Origin: Salinisphaeraceae bacterium | GTDB lineage: Bacteria; Pseudomonadota; Gammaproteobacteria; Nevskiales; Salinisphaeraceae | Assembly (NCBI GenBank): GCA_002683405.1 | Contig: NYTH01000044.1 | Coordinates: forward strand, 1-49,785 | Reading direction: 5' to 3' | Length of the DNA: 49,785 nucleotides | Part shown: in pieces, positions 18,286-28,250 of the stretch | Layout of the letters: every line of letters starts with the position of its first letter | Position numbering within the stretch: the first letter of the stretch is position 1 | Translations under genes and position numbers: made by a program | The notes under the pieces: model-generated | What the model was told of the DNA's origin: nothing | The model's database searches: none | Seen by the model: the letters and a program-made list of their open reading frames with translations, nothing else

Positions 18286-19569
18286 CTACTGACGCGCGCG
18301 CCGCCGCGTTGATTTTGCCGGCGGACGGATGCGCACCGAGCGAACCAGATTGGCTCGCGTCTGCGCAATTTCGAACACATAGTCGCGGAACTTGAAGGTC
18401 GCACCGGCTTCGGGAATCGTCTCCAGATGTTCCAGGACCAGGCCGTTGACGGTCTTGGGGCCGTCCAGCGGCAGCTTCCAGCCCATGGCGCGATTCAGCG
18501 AGCGCAGCGTGACGTTGCCGTTGACCAGATAGCTGTCTTTCGACTCCATGTAGACGTTCTTGACCCGCGTGGCGGGGTCGCTGGTGAATTCGCCCACGAT
18601 CTCCTCGAGAATGTCCTCCAGGGTCACCAGACCCTGGATATCGCCGTATTCATCCACCACGAAGCCGATGCGGCGGCGCTGGGTCTGGAAATTGAGCAGC
18701 TGCTGATTGAGCGGCGTGCCCTCCGGGATGTAATAGGGGTCACGCGCCAGCTCGAGCATCTTTTCCTTGTCCAGGTTGTCGTCGGCCAGCAGCGACAGCA
18801 CCCGGCGCAGATGCACCATGCCACGCAGCTCGTCGATCGAGCCGTCGTACAGCGGTAGCCGCGTATGCTCGTTGCTGACCAGCTGGGCGAGGATGTCGGC
18901 CCAGGGCAGCGACAGGTCGATACCGACAATTTCGTTGCGCGGCACCATGATGTCCTCGACGGTCGCGTTTTCCAGATCGAGCACGGACAGCAGCATCTGC
19001 TGATGCCGCCGCGGAATCATGGCGCCGGCTTCCGTGACCACGGTGCGCAGTTCCTCGGAGCTCAGGTTGTGGGCGGCGGCGTCCTCCGGCGACACTCGGA
19101 CCAGCTTGAGAATGCCGTTCGTGATCAGGTTGATGACGAAGACCAGCGGCCACAGTACCCGCAGCAGCGGGCCGTACACATACGACGCCGGAAAGGCGAT
19201 TTTCTCGGGATGGAGAGCGGCAAGCGTTTTCGGCGTGACTTCCGAGCAGATCAGGATGACCAGCGTCAGGAATATGGTGGCCAGCAGAATGCCCAGTTCG
19301 CCGAACAGCCGCAGCCCGATGATGGTCGCCACCGCGGACGCGGCGATGTTGACCAGGTTGTTACCGAGCAGGATGACGCCAATCAGCCGGTCCGGGCGCT
19401 CGAGCAGGCTGGCCGCGCGACGGGCGCCGCCATGCCCGGCTTTCTGCAGGTGCTTCAGCCGGTAGCGGTTGAGCGTCATCAGGCCCGTCTCGGAGCCCGA
19501 AAAGAATCCCGAGAGGATAATGAGTATCGCGAGAATGCCGAAAAGAACCGGCAGCGAGATTTCGTCCAA
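18286..19569 (-). CDS. CorB/YfjD-like CNNM-CBS transporter-family membrane protein
   Basis: 427 residues. The N-terminal DUF21/CNNM domain (about 1-190) has several transmembrane helices with FFSGSETGLMTLNRYRL, GNNLVNIAASA and SEVTPKTLAALHPE. A CBS pair follows (DIMVPRNEIVGIDLS; GFVVDEYGDIQGLVTLEDILEEIVGEF), then a CorC_HlyC C-terminal domain. Bacterial relatives bind Mg-ATP and are linked to magnesium or cobalt efflux. Its neighbour is the YpjD/CorE-like gene, the same pairing as yfjD-ypjD beside ffh in E. coli, which supports a CorB-like role. Direction of ion transport is not shown by sequence. Confidence 0.92.
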   Translation of the reverse strand: MDEISLPVLFGILAILIILSGFFSGSETGLMTLNRYRLKHLQKAGHGGARRAASLLERPDRLIGVILLGNNLVNIAASAVATIIGLRLFGELGILLATIFLTLVILICSEVTPKTLAALHPEKIAFPASYVYGPLLRVLWPLVFVINLITNGILKLVRVSPEDAAAHNLSSEELRTVVTEAGAMIPRRHQQMLLSVLDLENATVEDIMVPRNEIVGIDLSLPWADILAQLVSNEHTRLPLYDGSIDELRGMVHLRRVLSLLADDNLDKEKMLELARDPYYIPEGTPLNQQLLNFQTQRRRIGFVVDEYGDIQGLVTLEDILEEIVGEFTSDPATRVKNVYMESKDSYLVNGNVTLRSLNRAMGWKLPLDGPKTVNGLVLEHLETIPEAGATFKFRDYVFEIAQTRANLVRSVRIRPPAKSTRRRARQ

Positions 19570-19718
19570 GGAGAACGACCTATAAAACCGTTGACGAAAT
19601 GGGCGCCGTTAGCTGTAGCGGCGGGCGTCGGACGGCCCGCTCATCACGGCGTGCGCCGTATGGCTACCCGGCCCTCTTGTACATGATTTGTTCATAGTCG
19701 TTGCCGCAGCCCGCGCGG

Positions 19719-20525
19719 TCAAGTCCAGTGCTCACCCAGCATCAGTTCCAGCACCAGCTTGCTGCCGAAGTAGGCCAGCAGAAGCAGGCCGTAGCCGCCC
19801 AGTGTCCAGCGGACGGCCGTTTGACCGCGCCAGCCCGAACGCCATCGTCCCCATAGCAGCACGGCAAAAAACGCCCAGGCCAGCAGCGACAGCACGGTCT
19901 TGTGCGCCAGGTGCTGGGCAAACAGGTGCTCGATGAAGAAAGCACCGCTGACAATGGCCAGCGTAAGCATGGCAAAACCGGAGGCAATCAGCCTGAACAG
20001 CAGCGTTTCCATGGTCTGCAGCGGTGGCAGACTGGCGGCGAGCCGACCGGGTTGATGGTCGTGCAGGCGCCGGTGCTGAATGGCCATGACGCAGGCCTGG
20101 ACGGCGCCCAGCGTCAACAGCCCGTAGGCGATAAGCGACAGGAATATGTGCGCCTGCAGCGTCCAGTCCAGCTCCGCTATCGATGAATTGCCGGGAGGCA
20201 GCCATTGCGCCGCGAACAGCATGGCCGCCGCGGCGGGATACACCACGACGCCCAGCACGCCCATGGGCTGGCGCAGCGCGAACAGCCAGAGCAGCAGCGC
20301 TGCCTGCCAGGCAAACAGCGACATCGCCAGGCCGAGGTCGATACGCATTCCCTCGTTATCCGTGAGCCGCAGCAGGAGCAGGACCAGATGCAGCGCGACA
20401 GCCGCGAATGCCGCGAGGGAGGCGCCTCGGGGGGTTCGGCCATCTTCCAGGGCGCGCCAGATGACGACACCCGCGAGCAGGTAGGCGGCCAGCGCCGCGG
20501 CAACAAGAAGGGGAGGCAGACTCAT
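19719..20525 (-). CDS. YpjD/CorE-like inner-membrane protein (CcsA-type cytochrome c assembly fold)
   Basis: 268 residues, seven to eight hydrophobic helices. Contains TLQAHIFLSLIAYGLLTLGAVQA, HRRLHDHQPG, LPPLQTMETLLFRLI and HLAHKTVLSLLAWAFFAVLLWGRW, the pattern of the CcsA-like YpjD family encoded next to ffh. The start is the ATG at 20525-20523; the frame runs further upstream but crosses ffh. In E. coli and Salmonella the homologue is linked to CorA/CorB metal transport phenotypes rather than cytochrome assembly. Divergent from ffh. Confidence 0.9.
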   Translation of the reverse strand: MSLPPLLVAAALAAYLLAGVVIWRALEDGRTPRGASLAAFAAVALHLVLLLLRLTDNEGMRIDLGLAMSLFAWQAALLLWLFALRQPMGVLGVVVYPAAAAMLFAAQWLPPGNSSIAELDWTLQAHIFLSLIAYGLLTLGAVQACVMAIQHRRLHDHQPGRLAASLPPLQTMETLLFRLIASGFAMLTLAIVSGAFFIEHLFAQHLAHKTVLSLLAWAFFAVLLWGRWRSGWRGQTAVRWTLGGYGLLLLAYFGSKLVLELMLGEHWT

Positions 20526-20572
20526 CGGCTGATGTTGGCACAGCTGCGCGTGCGCGGAAAACAAATCGATGC

Positions 20573-20600
20573 TTTGCCCCAGTGATACAGGCTTTATACT
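20573..20600 (+). promoter_or_regulatory. ffh promoter
   Basis: TTTGCC (20573-20578) and TATACT (20595-20600) with a 16-bp spacer in the 108-bp gap between the divergent ypjD-like gene and ffh; predicted start about 25 bp before the ATG. Confidence 0.55.
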
Positions 20601-20633
20601 GACGAGCTCATTCGACGCACTATTGGCCGGTTC

Positions 20634-22016
20634 ATGTTCGAGAATCTGAGCGATCGCCTCGGCGACAGTCTTCACAAGCTGCGTGGCCGCGGCCGCATCA
20701 CGGAAGACAACGTCAGGGAAACCCTGCGCGAGGTGCGCCTGGCGCTGCTCGAGGCCGATGTGGCGCTGCCCGTGGTCAAGCAGTTCGTCGAGGACATTCG
20801 CGAGCGCGCGGTCGGGGCCGAGGTGCTGCGCAGCCTTACGCCGGGCCAGGCGCTCATCAAGATCGTCCAGGAAGAGCTGACCCGCACACTGGGCGAGGAA
20901 AACAGTGAACTGAACCTGCGCGCCAAGCCGCCGGCGGTGGTGCTGATGGCCGGCCTGCAGGGGGCGGGCAAGACCACCAGTGTCGGCAAGCTCGCCCGTC
21001 ACCTGCGCGAACGCCAGAAGAAGAAGGTCATGGTGGTCAGCTGCGATACCTATCGCCCGGCGGCGATCGACCAGCTCAAGCGGGTGGCCGAGCAGGTGCA
21101 GGTCGACTTTTTCCCGAGCAGCGCGGACGACAAGCCGGTCGCCATCGCCAAGGCGGCGCTGGCGCAGGCCCGGAAATCGTTTCACGACGTGCTGATCGTG
21201 GATACCGCCGGCCGCCTGGCGATCGACGAGCCCATGATGCAGGAAATCAGCGCGCTGCACGGCCAGCTGGAGCCGGCCGAGACGCTGTTCGTGGTCGACG
21301 CCATGACCGGCCAGGACGCGGCGCGCACGGCGGCGGCCTTCGGCGAGGCCCTGCCGCTGACCGGCGTGGTGGTCACCAAGGTCGATGGCGACGCTCGTGG
21401 CGGTGCCGCGCTGTCGGTGCGCCAGGTGACCGGCAAGCCCATCAAGTTCCTGGGTACGGGAGAGAAGCTGGAGGCGCTGGAGCCCTTTCACCCGGAGCGG
21501 ATTGCGTCGCGCATTCTGGGTATGGGCGATGTGCTTACCCTGGTTGAAGAGGCCGAGCGCAAGGTCGACAAGGACAAGGCCGCCAGGCTCGCGCGTAAGA
21601 TCAAGAAGGGCAAAGGCTTCGATCTGAATGATCTGGCCGACCAGATGCGGCAGATGCAGGAAATGGGGGGCATGGCGGCATTGCTCGACAAGATGCCGGG
21701 TGGCGCTCAGCTGCCCAAGGGCGCCGCGGGCATGGCCGACGAGACGCAGATTACCCGGACCATTGCCATCGTGAATTCCATGACACCGCACGAACGGCAG
21801 TTCCCCGACCTGATCAAGTCCTCCCGCAAGCGGCGGATTGCCACGGGGTCGGGTACTCAGGTGCAGGACGTCAATCGCCTGCTCAAGCAGCACCTGCAGA
21901 TGCAGAAGATGATGAAGAAATTCTCCAAGGGCGGGATGAAAAAGCTCATGCGAGGCATGCAGGGCATGGGCGGCATGCCGCCTGGTGGCGGGCTGCCGCC
22001 GGGCTTTGGTCGCTAG
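20634..22016 (+). CDS. ffh: Signal recognition particle protein Ffh
   Basis: SRP54 GTPase that delivers inner-membrane proteins to FtsY and the Sec translocon. 460 residues. N domain (residues 1-90), G domain with GLQGAGKTTS (G1), DTYRPAAIDQL, DTAGRL (G3) and TKVDGDARGG (G4), then the methionine-rich M domain (NDLADQMRQMQEMGGM, MQKMMKKF) that binds 4.5S RNA and signal peptides, ending in a Gly/Met/Pro tail. rpsP follows after 147 bp with its own promoter. Confidence 0.98.
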   Translation: MFENLSDRLGDSLHKLRGRGRITEDNVRETLREVRLALLEADVALPVVKQFVEDIRERAVGAEVLRSLTPGQALIKIVQEELTRTLGEENSELNLRAKPPAVVLMAGLQGAGKTTSVGKLARHLRERQKKKVMVVSCDTYRPAAIDQLKRVAEQVQVDFFPSSADDKPVAIAKAALAQARKSFHDVLIVDTAGRLAIDEPMMQEISALHGQLEPAETLFVVDAMTGQDAARTAAAFGEALPLTGVVVTKVDGDARGGAALSVRQVTGKPIKFLGTGEKLEALEPFHPERIASRILGMGDVLTLVEEAERKVDKDKAARLARKIKKGKGFDLNDLADQMRQMQEMGGMAALLDKMPGGAQLPKGAAGMADETQITRTIAIVNSMTPHERQFPDLIKSSRKRRIATGSGTQVQDVNRLLKQHLQMQKMMKKFSKGGMKKLMRGMQGMGGMPPGGGLPPGFGR

Positions 22017-22065
22017 CCCGGCGTAGCCGACTGCAGCGTCCGATTGTGCCTGGCCGGGCAAACCC

Positions 22066-22093
22066 TTCACATTCGGCCGAAAATACGTACAAT
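22066..22093 (+). promoter_or_regulatory. Promoter for rpsP-rimM-trmD
   Basis: TTCACA (22066-22071) and TACAAT (22088-22093) with a 16-bp spacer, 71 bp before the rpsP ATG. Confidence 0.5.
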
Positions 22094-22163
22094 ACGCGGC
22101 CTTCGCGCCCGCGGAGCCTTGCGCCGGGCGTCAAACAACCCCTAACGGTTTTTCGGTAGACAT

Positions 22164-22619
22164 ATGGTCAAGATTCGGCTGGCCCGCGGTGGCGCCAAGA
22201 AAAAGCCCTTTTATCACGTAGTGGTGAGTGACCAGCGCAAATCGCGCGACGGTCGCTATATCGAGCGTCTGGGTTTTTTCAACCCCGTCGCCATTGGTGG
22301 CGAAGTGCCGCTGCGCCTGAATGTGGAGCGTATCGAGTACTGGCAGTCGCAGGGCGCGCAGACCAGCGAGCGCGTGTCGCACCTGGTCAAGCATTTCATC
22401 AAGCACGGTGAAGAGCAGGCGCCGGCCCGCGCGGCGCCGCCGCAGAGCAAGCCCAAGGCCAAGCCGAAGGCGGCTGAGCCCGAGCCCGCGGCGGAGCAGG
22501 CAGCCGCAGAGACGGCGGAAGCAGCGCAGGCGAACGACGCAGCGGCCGATGAGGCTGCAACGGAGTCGGGCGCCGAAGCCGAAAAGCCGGCTGACGACGC
22601 CGGCGAAGCCAAGGAATAG
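22164..22619 (+). CDS. rpsP: 30S ribosomal protein S16 with long C-terminal extension
   Basis: The first 84 or so residues are a normal S16 ([46 protein letters not shown]). The protein is 151 residues against 82 in E. coli. The remaining 67 residues are a Lys/Pro segment followed by an Ala/Glu/Asp low-complexity stretch with no recognisable domain. First gene of the rpsP-rimM-trmD-rplS set. Confidence 0.97.
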   Translation: MVKIRLARGGAKKKPFYHVVVSDQRKSRDGRYIERLGFFNPVAIGGEVPLRLNVERIEYWQSQGAQTSERVSHLVKHFIKHGEEQAPARAAPPQSKPKAKPKAAEPEPAAEQAAAETAEAAQANDAAADEAATESGAEAEKPADDAGEAKE

Positions 22620-22677
22620 CCTGCCTTCAGGCGGTCGACCCCGGCCCGCCGGGGTGGGGCGGAGCAGGAGAACAGAC

Positions 22678-22704
22678 AAGCCCGGGTCAACCCCGGGCTT
22701 TTTT
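22678..22704 (+). terminator. Intrinsic terminator or attenuator between rpsP and rimM
   Basis: AAGCCCGGG, loop TCAAC, CCCGGGCTT, then TTTT: nine perfect pairs and a T tract 12 bp before the rimM start. Being inside a conserved operon, it may lower rimM-trmD expression relative to ribosomal protein S16. Confidence 0.8.
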
Positions 22705-22715
22705 GTGCACAGCCT

Positions 22716-23267
22716 ATGAGCCATGACAGTTCCATTCTGCTTCTGGGCCATGTGAGCGGCCTGTACGGTGTCCGCGGCTGGGTGCGAGTGCACTCCTACA
22801 CGGCGCCGATCACCAATATCCTCAAGCATCGAGACTGCTGGCTGGCGCTGCCCGGTGCGACAGGCGAGCCGGCGCCGGCCGACTGGAAACCGGCGCGGCT
22901 GCTCAGCGGGCGTCGCCAGGGCAAGGGTCTGGTGGCGCAGTTTGCCGTAGGCGAGGCTGGCGCTATCGACGATCGCGACCTGGCCGCCGGCTGGATTGGC
23001 GCGCGTATCGGTGTCTCGCGCCAGGCGCTGCCGCGGCCGGGCCGCGACGAAATCTACCTGGCTGATCTGGTCGGTATGGCCGTGGAGAACGAGGTCGGTG
23101 ACGCGCTGGGCGAAATCATCAACGTCATGGACACCGGCGCGCATCCGGTGCTCGCTATCGAGCGGGATGGACAGTCGCTGCTCATTCCCTTCGTGCGCGA
23201 TGTTTATGTGCTCGATATCGATCTCGCCGGCCGGTGCCTGACGGTTCACTGGCAGCCGGACTACTGA
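22716..23267 (+). CDS. rimM: Ribosome maturation factor RimM
   Basis: Assists 30S head assembly and binds S19. 183 residues. N-terminal RimM barrel (LGHVSGLYGVRGWVRVHSYT) and C-terminal PRC barrel (DEIYLADLVGMAVENEVGDALGEI, LLIPFVRDVYVLDIDL). The stop TGA at 23265-23267 shares its A with the trmD start. Confidence 0.96.
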   Translation: MSHDSSILLLGHVSGLYGVRGWVRVHSYTAPITNILKHRDCWLALPGATGEPAPADWKPARLLSGRRQGKGLVAQFAVGEAGAIDDRDLAAGWIGARIGVSRQALPRPGRDEIYLADLVGMAVENEVGDALGEIINVMDTGAHPVLAIERDGQSLLIPFVRDVYVLDIDLAGRCLTVHWQPDY

Positions 23268-24022
23268 TGCGTATTGATATCGTCACGCTCATGCCCGATT
23301 GGGTCGAGTCGCTGCGCCACTATGGCGTTACGGGTCGTGCGCTGCGCGACGGGCTGGTGGATCTGCGGTGCTGGACGCCGCGCGATTTTACCGATCGCTC
23401 GGACGGGCGCGTGGACGACCGCAGCTACGGCGGTGGCCCCGGTATGGTCATGCAGGCGGCGCCGCTGCGCGCCTGTCTTGACGCCATCGCAGACGATGCC
23501 GGCGGCGGCGGCGGGCCGACGCTGCTCATGAGTCCTCAGGGGGTCTCGCTGGATCAGCCGCTGGCGGCGCGTCTGGCTGGCGAGCCCGGCCTGCGGATCA
23601 TCTGCGGCCGCTATGAGGGTATCGACCAGCGATTCGTGGACGCGCGGATAGATCTGGAGATCTCCGTGGGCGATTTCGTTCTGTCGGGCGGGGAGCTGCC
23701 GGCCATGTTGCTCGTGGACGCCATAGCGAGATTGCAGCCCGGCGCGCTCGGGGATTCGACATCGGCGGCGCAGGATTCTTTCAGCCATGGTCTGCTGGAT
23801 CACCCGCACTACACGCGCCCGGCGGCCGATGAGGCAGGCGACGTGCCCGCCATTCTGCTCTCCGGGGATCACGGCGCGATCGAGCGTTGGCGGCTCAAGC
23901 AGGCGCTGGGGCAGACCTGGTTGAAGCGGCCGGACCTGCTGCAACGGCTGGCACTGTCCGAGGCGCAGACCGTGCTGCTGCGGGAATTCATCAGTGAACT
24001 GGAGACCGGCGACGGGGCCTGA
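23267..24022 (+). CDS. trmD: tRNA (guanine-N1)-methyltransferase TrmD
   Basis: Methylates G37 of tRNAs reading CNN-type codons, preventing +1 frameshifting. 251 residues from the ATG at 23267, chosen because it overlaps the rimM stop by one base and begins MRIDIVTLMPDW as in the family. SPOUT-knot motifs: LMSPQGVSLDQ, ICGRYEGIDQRFVD and SVGDFVLSGGELPAMLLVDA; the catalytic region DHPHYTRPA is also present. Confidence 0.97.
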   Translation: MRIDIVTLMPDWVESLRHYGVTGRALRDGLVDLRCWTPRDFTDRSDGRVDDRSYGGGPGMVMQAAPLRACLDAIADDAGGGGGPTLLMSPQGVSLDQPLAARLAGEPGLRIICGRYEGIDQRFVDARIDLEISVGDFVLSGGELPAMLLVDAIARLQPGALGDSTSAAQDSFSHGLLDHPHYTRPAADEAGDVPAILLSGDHGAIERWRLKQALGQTWLKRPDLLQRLALSEAQTVLLREFISELETGDGA

Positions 24023-24175
24023 AAAGAATTGCGCGGCGGGGGCTGCGTTGGCCGACGAATATCAGGTACAATGCGCGGCTTTCCAGCGGGGCGATTCGGT
24101 CCCGACTACCCGATAATCCGATTTCGTGCCGACGGGACAGCGGCGTTCCGGGCATTTGTTACAGGCAGACTAGTC

Positions 24176-24526
24176 ATGAGCAACATCATTCAGGAACTCG
24201 AGGCCGAACAGCGCCAGGGCAAGGAAATACCCGAATTCAGCGCCGGTGATGTCGTGGTCGTACAGGTACGGGTGAAAGAGGGTGAGCGCGAGCGCCTGCA
24301 GGCGTTCGAGGGCGTGGTGATCGCCAAGCGCAATCGCGGCGTCAACTCGGCGTTCACGGTCCGCAAGATTTCTCACGGCGAGGGCGTGGAGCGCGTCTTC
24401 CAGACCTTCTCGCCGCAGATCGCCGAGATTACGGTCAAGCGCCGCGGTGACGTGCGTCGCGCCAAGCTCTACTACCTGCGCGAGCGCAGCGGCAAGTCCG
24501 CCCGCATCAAGGAAAAGCTGTCCTGA
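24176..24526 (+). CDS. rplS: 50S ribosomal protein L19
   Basis: Lies at the 30S-50S interface. 116 residues from the ATG at 24176, which gives [12 protein letters not shown], the family start; in-frame codons upstream are not L19-like. Contains [32 protein letters not shown] and [19 protein letters not shown]. It is separated from trmD by 153 bp containing a TACAAT (24067-24072) that could be the -10 of a separate promoter, without a clear -35. Confidence 0.97.
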   Translation: MSNIIQELEAEQRQGKEIPEFSAGDVVVVQVRVKEGERERLQAFEGVVIAKRNRGVNSAFTVRKISHGEGVERVFQTFSPQIAEITVKRRGDVRRAKLYYLRERSGKSARIKEKLS

Positions 24527-24542
24527 GACAACGCTTTCCACG

Positions 24543-24577
24543 CACAAAAAAGGGCGCTGAAAGCGCCCTTTTTTGTG
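24543..24577. terminator. Bidirectional terminator between rplS and the NlpC-like gene
   Basis: CACAAAAAAGGGCGCT, loop GAA, AGCGCCCTTTTTTGTG: a 7-bp GC stem flanked by an A tract and a T tract, so it can terminate both the rightward rplS transcript and the leftward lipoprotein transcript, which converge here. Confidence 0.92.
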
Positions 24578-24598
24578 CCCGCTATCGGATGACCGACC

Positions 24599-25093
24599 TC
24601 ACGGCAGAATCTTCACCACCGCCACCAGTCTTTCTTCCCAGTAGGACGTGTTGATCGGGTCGGAGACCACTTCATCGCGATCCGCGCTGGAATGAATCAT
24701 CTTGGCGTCGCCCACGTAGACGCCGGAATGCAGTCGCTCGTCGCCTCCCAGCGCCTGCTGACGGAGCCGAAAGAAAAGGATGTCGCCGCGCTCTATCGCG
24801 CTGTACTCGATCGGCTGCCCGGCGCGAAGCTGCCCCTCGGGATAGGTCGGAATTTCATAGCCCGCCTCGCGATAGCAGAAATGCACCAGCCCGCCCGCAT
24901 CAAAGCCGGTCCGGGCGTGGCCGCCGTAGCGATAGGGTGCGCCGAGCTGGGAAATGCACACGCCGCGAACCTGCGTGCGCGCTTCGCTCAGTCGTTTGGT
25001 ATTGCCGCTGCAGCCAGCCAGCACAACGGCTGCAAGGGCGGCGACAAACGCGAGCGTCACATTCGAGCGGGGCATGATGGCGGGATGATGCAT
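24599..25093 (-). CDS. NlpC/P60-fold lipoprotein lacking the catalytic cysteine
   Basis: 164 residues. A signal peptide ends in a lipobox (VVLAGC, Cys28), so it is probably an outer-membrane lipoprotein. The NlpC/P60 domain is recognisable from GAPYRYGGHARTGFD through RGDILFF and HSGVYVGDAKMIHSS. The family motif DCSGL, carrying the nucleophile, reads DAGGL here: the Cys is Ala66 (codon GCG on the minus strand). The catalytic His (H122) and third polar residue (H134) remain. It is therefore probably a non-hydrolytic cell-wall binding protein. An ATG six codons downstream is an alternative start. Convergent with rplS. Confidence 0.85.
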   Translation of the reverse strand: MHHPAIMPRSNVTLAFVAALAAVVLAGCSGNTKRLSEARTQVRGVCISQLGAPYRYGGHARTGFDAGGLVHFCYREAGYEIPTYPEGQLRAGQPIEYSAIERGDILFFRLRQQALGGDERLHSGVYVGDAKMIHSSADRDEVVSDPINTSYWEERLVAVVKILP

Positions 25094-25125
25094 GAAACAG
25101 CCGTGGCTTGCCAGAGGTTCGCGGT

Positions 25126-26193
<1,068 letters not shown>

Positions 26194-26237
26194 TCATTCT
26201 ACCTGTTCGGGTGCCCCGGTTCCGTCCCGATTGCCTG

Positions 26238-26265
26238 TTCACGGTCGTCGGGCTTCGCGTACTAT
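26238..26265 (+). promoter_or_regulatory. sppA promoter
   Basis: TTCACG (26238-26243) and TACTAT (26260-26265) with a 16-bp spacer, 32 bp before the proposed GTG start of sppA. It makes any start upstream of this point unlikely. Confidence 0.5.
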
Positions 26266-26297
26266 TGCGGCATTCAAGGCGTTACCCAGGATATGCA

Positions 26298-28175
26298 GTG
26301 GCCAAGAAACCATCGCTGATTTCGCGCGTGCTCAAGTTTGTCTGGCGGCTGGTCGGACTCGCCTACGGCCTGTTCATGCTGCTGTCGCTGATTCTGATTC
26401 CGGTGGCGATGTACTTCATCCTGTCCGGTGGCCCGCGGGTCACGGTGGAGGAAAACGTCGCGCTGGTCTGGGTACCGATTGGCAATCTGACCGAGCAGCG
26501 CGATTCGCCTGTCAGCAACGTGGTGCTGGACCGGCTGCTGCCGTCGAACAACCGGGTTACCGAGGTGCATGGGCTGATCCAGTCACTGGACGAAGCGGCC
26601 GATGACGCGCGGATCAGCCTGGCTTTTCTGAAGCTGGATCAGCTGACGGGCGCTACGGCGGGGCAGCTGCAGGATCTGGCCATGGCCATCCAGCGTTTTC
26701 GCGAAGCCGGCAAGAAGGTGGTGGCCTGGGCGCCGGGCTACAGCCAGGCTCAGTATTATCTTGCCGCGCAGGCTGACGAAATCTATCTGGACCCGCTTGG
26801 CTTCGTGTTTCTCGAAGGGTATTCGGTATACCGGCAGTACTTTCGTGATGCCATCGAAAAGCTGGAAGTGGACGTCAATATCTTCCGCGTAGGCGAGTAC
26901 AAGTCCTTCGTAGAGCCGTTTACCCGCAACGACATGTCGCCCGAGGCCCGGGCCGCCAATCGCGCCTGGCTGGAGTCGGTGTGGACCACCTACAAGGACC
27001 CCGCCGGCCAGGCCCGCGGGCTCTCGGGCGAGGACATCGAGGGTTATATCAGCAATTTCAGCCAGAACATGCAGCGTTACGGCGGCAACGCGGCGGAAGT
27101 GGCGCTCAAGGGCGGGCTGGTGGATGAAGTGCTCCCGCTGGAAGCCCTGCGCAACAAGATGCGCAGTCTGGTGGGAACCGATGAGGAGCACGGCAGCTTC
27201 CGTCAGATCAGCCATTTCGACTATCTGCGCGCGGCACGGGCCACCGCCCCGGAGCCCAGAACCGACAGCAAGGTCGCCATGGTGGTGGTCGAAGGCGCCA
27301 TCATCGATGGTGAGAGCGCGCGCGGATCGGCCGGCGGGGATACCATCGCCCGCCTGTTGGCCGACGTACGCCGCGACGACGACGTGTCGGCCCTGCTGCT
27401 GCGCGTGAACAGTCCCGGCGGCTCGTTGTTTGCCTCGGAAACCATCCGGCGAGAAATCGAGCTGCTGCGCGACGCCGGCAAGCCGGTGGTGGTGTCCATG
27501 GCCGGCGTGGCGGCCTCGGGCGGGGACTGGATCAGCATGAACGCCGACGAAATCTGGGCGCAGCCGAACACCATCACCGGATCGATCGGCGTGTTCGGCG
27601 TGGTGCCCGGTTTCAGCAAGCCGCTGAGCAACCTGGGCATCAATACCGACGGCATCGGGACGACCGAGCTCAGCGGTGCGCTCCGGCCCGATCGCCCGAT
27701 GTCGCCGGAAGCCAAACGCATCCTCCAGAGCGGCATAGAGCACGCCTATCGCGAGTTCATCAACAAGATTGCAGACGCGCGCGACATGGGTGTGGACGCG
27801 GTTGACCGGGTGGCTCAGGGCCGGGTGTGGAGCGGTCTGGACGCCGAACGGATCGGGCTGGTGGACAAGATCGGCGGGCTCGATCAGGCGGTGCAGGCGG
27901 CGGCGCGCCTGGCCGGGCTGCAGGAAGGCGACTACGAGCTCGAAACGCGGCAGGGTCTTCGCGACTGGCGCGCCACGCTCATGGATTTCCTGTCGCTGCA
28001 GCTGCGAGAACGCCTCGCGGGGACGCTCCTGCCGGAGTGGGCCAGCGAGGTGCCGATTGACGGCAGCCTGCGCTGGCTGCTGCAGGACCTGAACGATCCG
28101 CGGGGAATGTACGCCCACTGTCTATGCGAGACGGCATCGACCAGCGGCATTACACCCGGCGCATTGTCGCCGTAG
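26298..28175 (+). CDS. sppA: Signal peptide peptidase SppA, 67K type
   Basis: Inner-membrane serine protease degrading cleaved signal peptides. About 625 residues from the GTG at 26298 (reading VAKKPSLISRV), close to E. coli SppA (618). The start is chosen because AGG precedes it by 7 nt and the promoter lies just upstream; an ATG at 26211 would be untranscribed from it. One N-terminal transmembrane helix (about 20-42), then two tandem peptidase S49 domains. The catalytic lysine is in FRVGEYKSFVEPF and the serine in GVAASGGDWIS. NSPGGSLFASE and GSIGVFG are also conserved. Confidence 0.94.
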   Translation: MAKKPSLISRVLKFVWRLVGLAYGLFMLLSLILIPVAMYFILSGGPRVTVEENVALVWVPIGNLTEQRDSPVSNVVLDRLLPSNNRVTEVHGLIQSLDEAADDARISLAFLKLDQLTGATAGQLQDLAMAIQRFREAGKKVVAWAPGYSQAQYYLAAQADEIYLDPLGFVFLEGYSVYRQYFRDAIEKLEVDVNIFRVGEYKSFVEPFTRNDMSPEARAANRAWLESVWTTYKDPAGQARGLSGEDIEGYISNFSQNMQRYGGNAAEVALKGGLVDEVLPLEALRNKMRSLVGTDEEHGSFRQISHFDYLRAARATAPEPRTDSKVAMVVVEGAIIDGESARGSAGGDTIARLLADVRRDDDVSALLLRVNSPGGSLFASETIRREIELLRDAGKPVVVSMAGVAASGGDWISMNADEIWAQPNTITGSIGVFGVVPGFSKPLSNLGINTDGIGTTELSGALRPDRPMSPEAKRILQSGIEHAYREFINKIADARDMGVDAVDRVAQGRVWSGLDAERIGLVDKIGGLDQAVQAAARLAGLQEGDYELETRQGLRDWRATLMDFLSLQLRERLAGTLLPEWASEVPIDGSLRWLLQDLNDPRGMYAHCLCETASTSGITPGALSP

Positions 28176-28250
28176 TCGAATCATTCACTCGTCGCTGCGG
28201 CCGGCAATCGGCGTGCAGCGGATGGCACAGCATACGGAAGCCATTGAAAT

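Noticed and set aside
20526-22070. Upstream extension of the YpjD-like frame to 783 codons
   Set aside because: The added part lies antisense to ffh; the real protein starts at 20525 with a normal hydrophobic N terminus.
26583-28118. 511-codon leftward frame opposite sppA
   Set aside because: Antisense to the two S49 domains; composition is that of a reverse-complement shadow.
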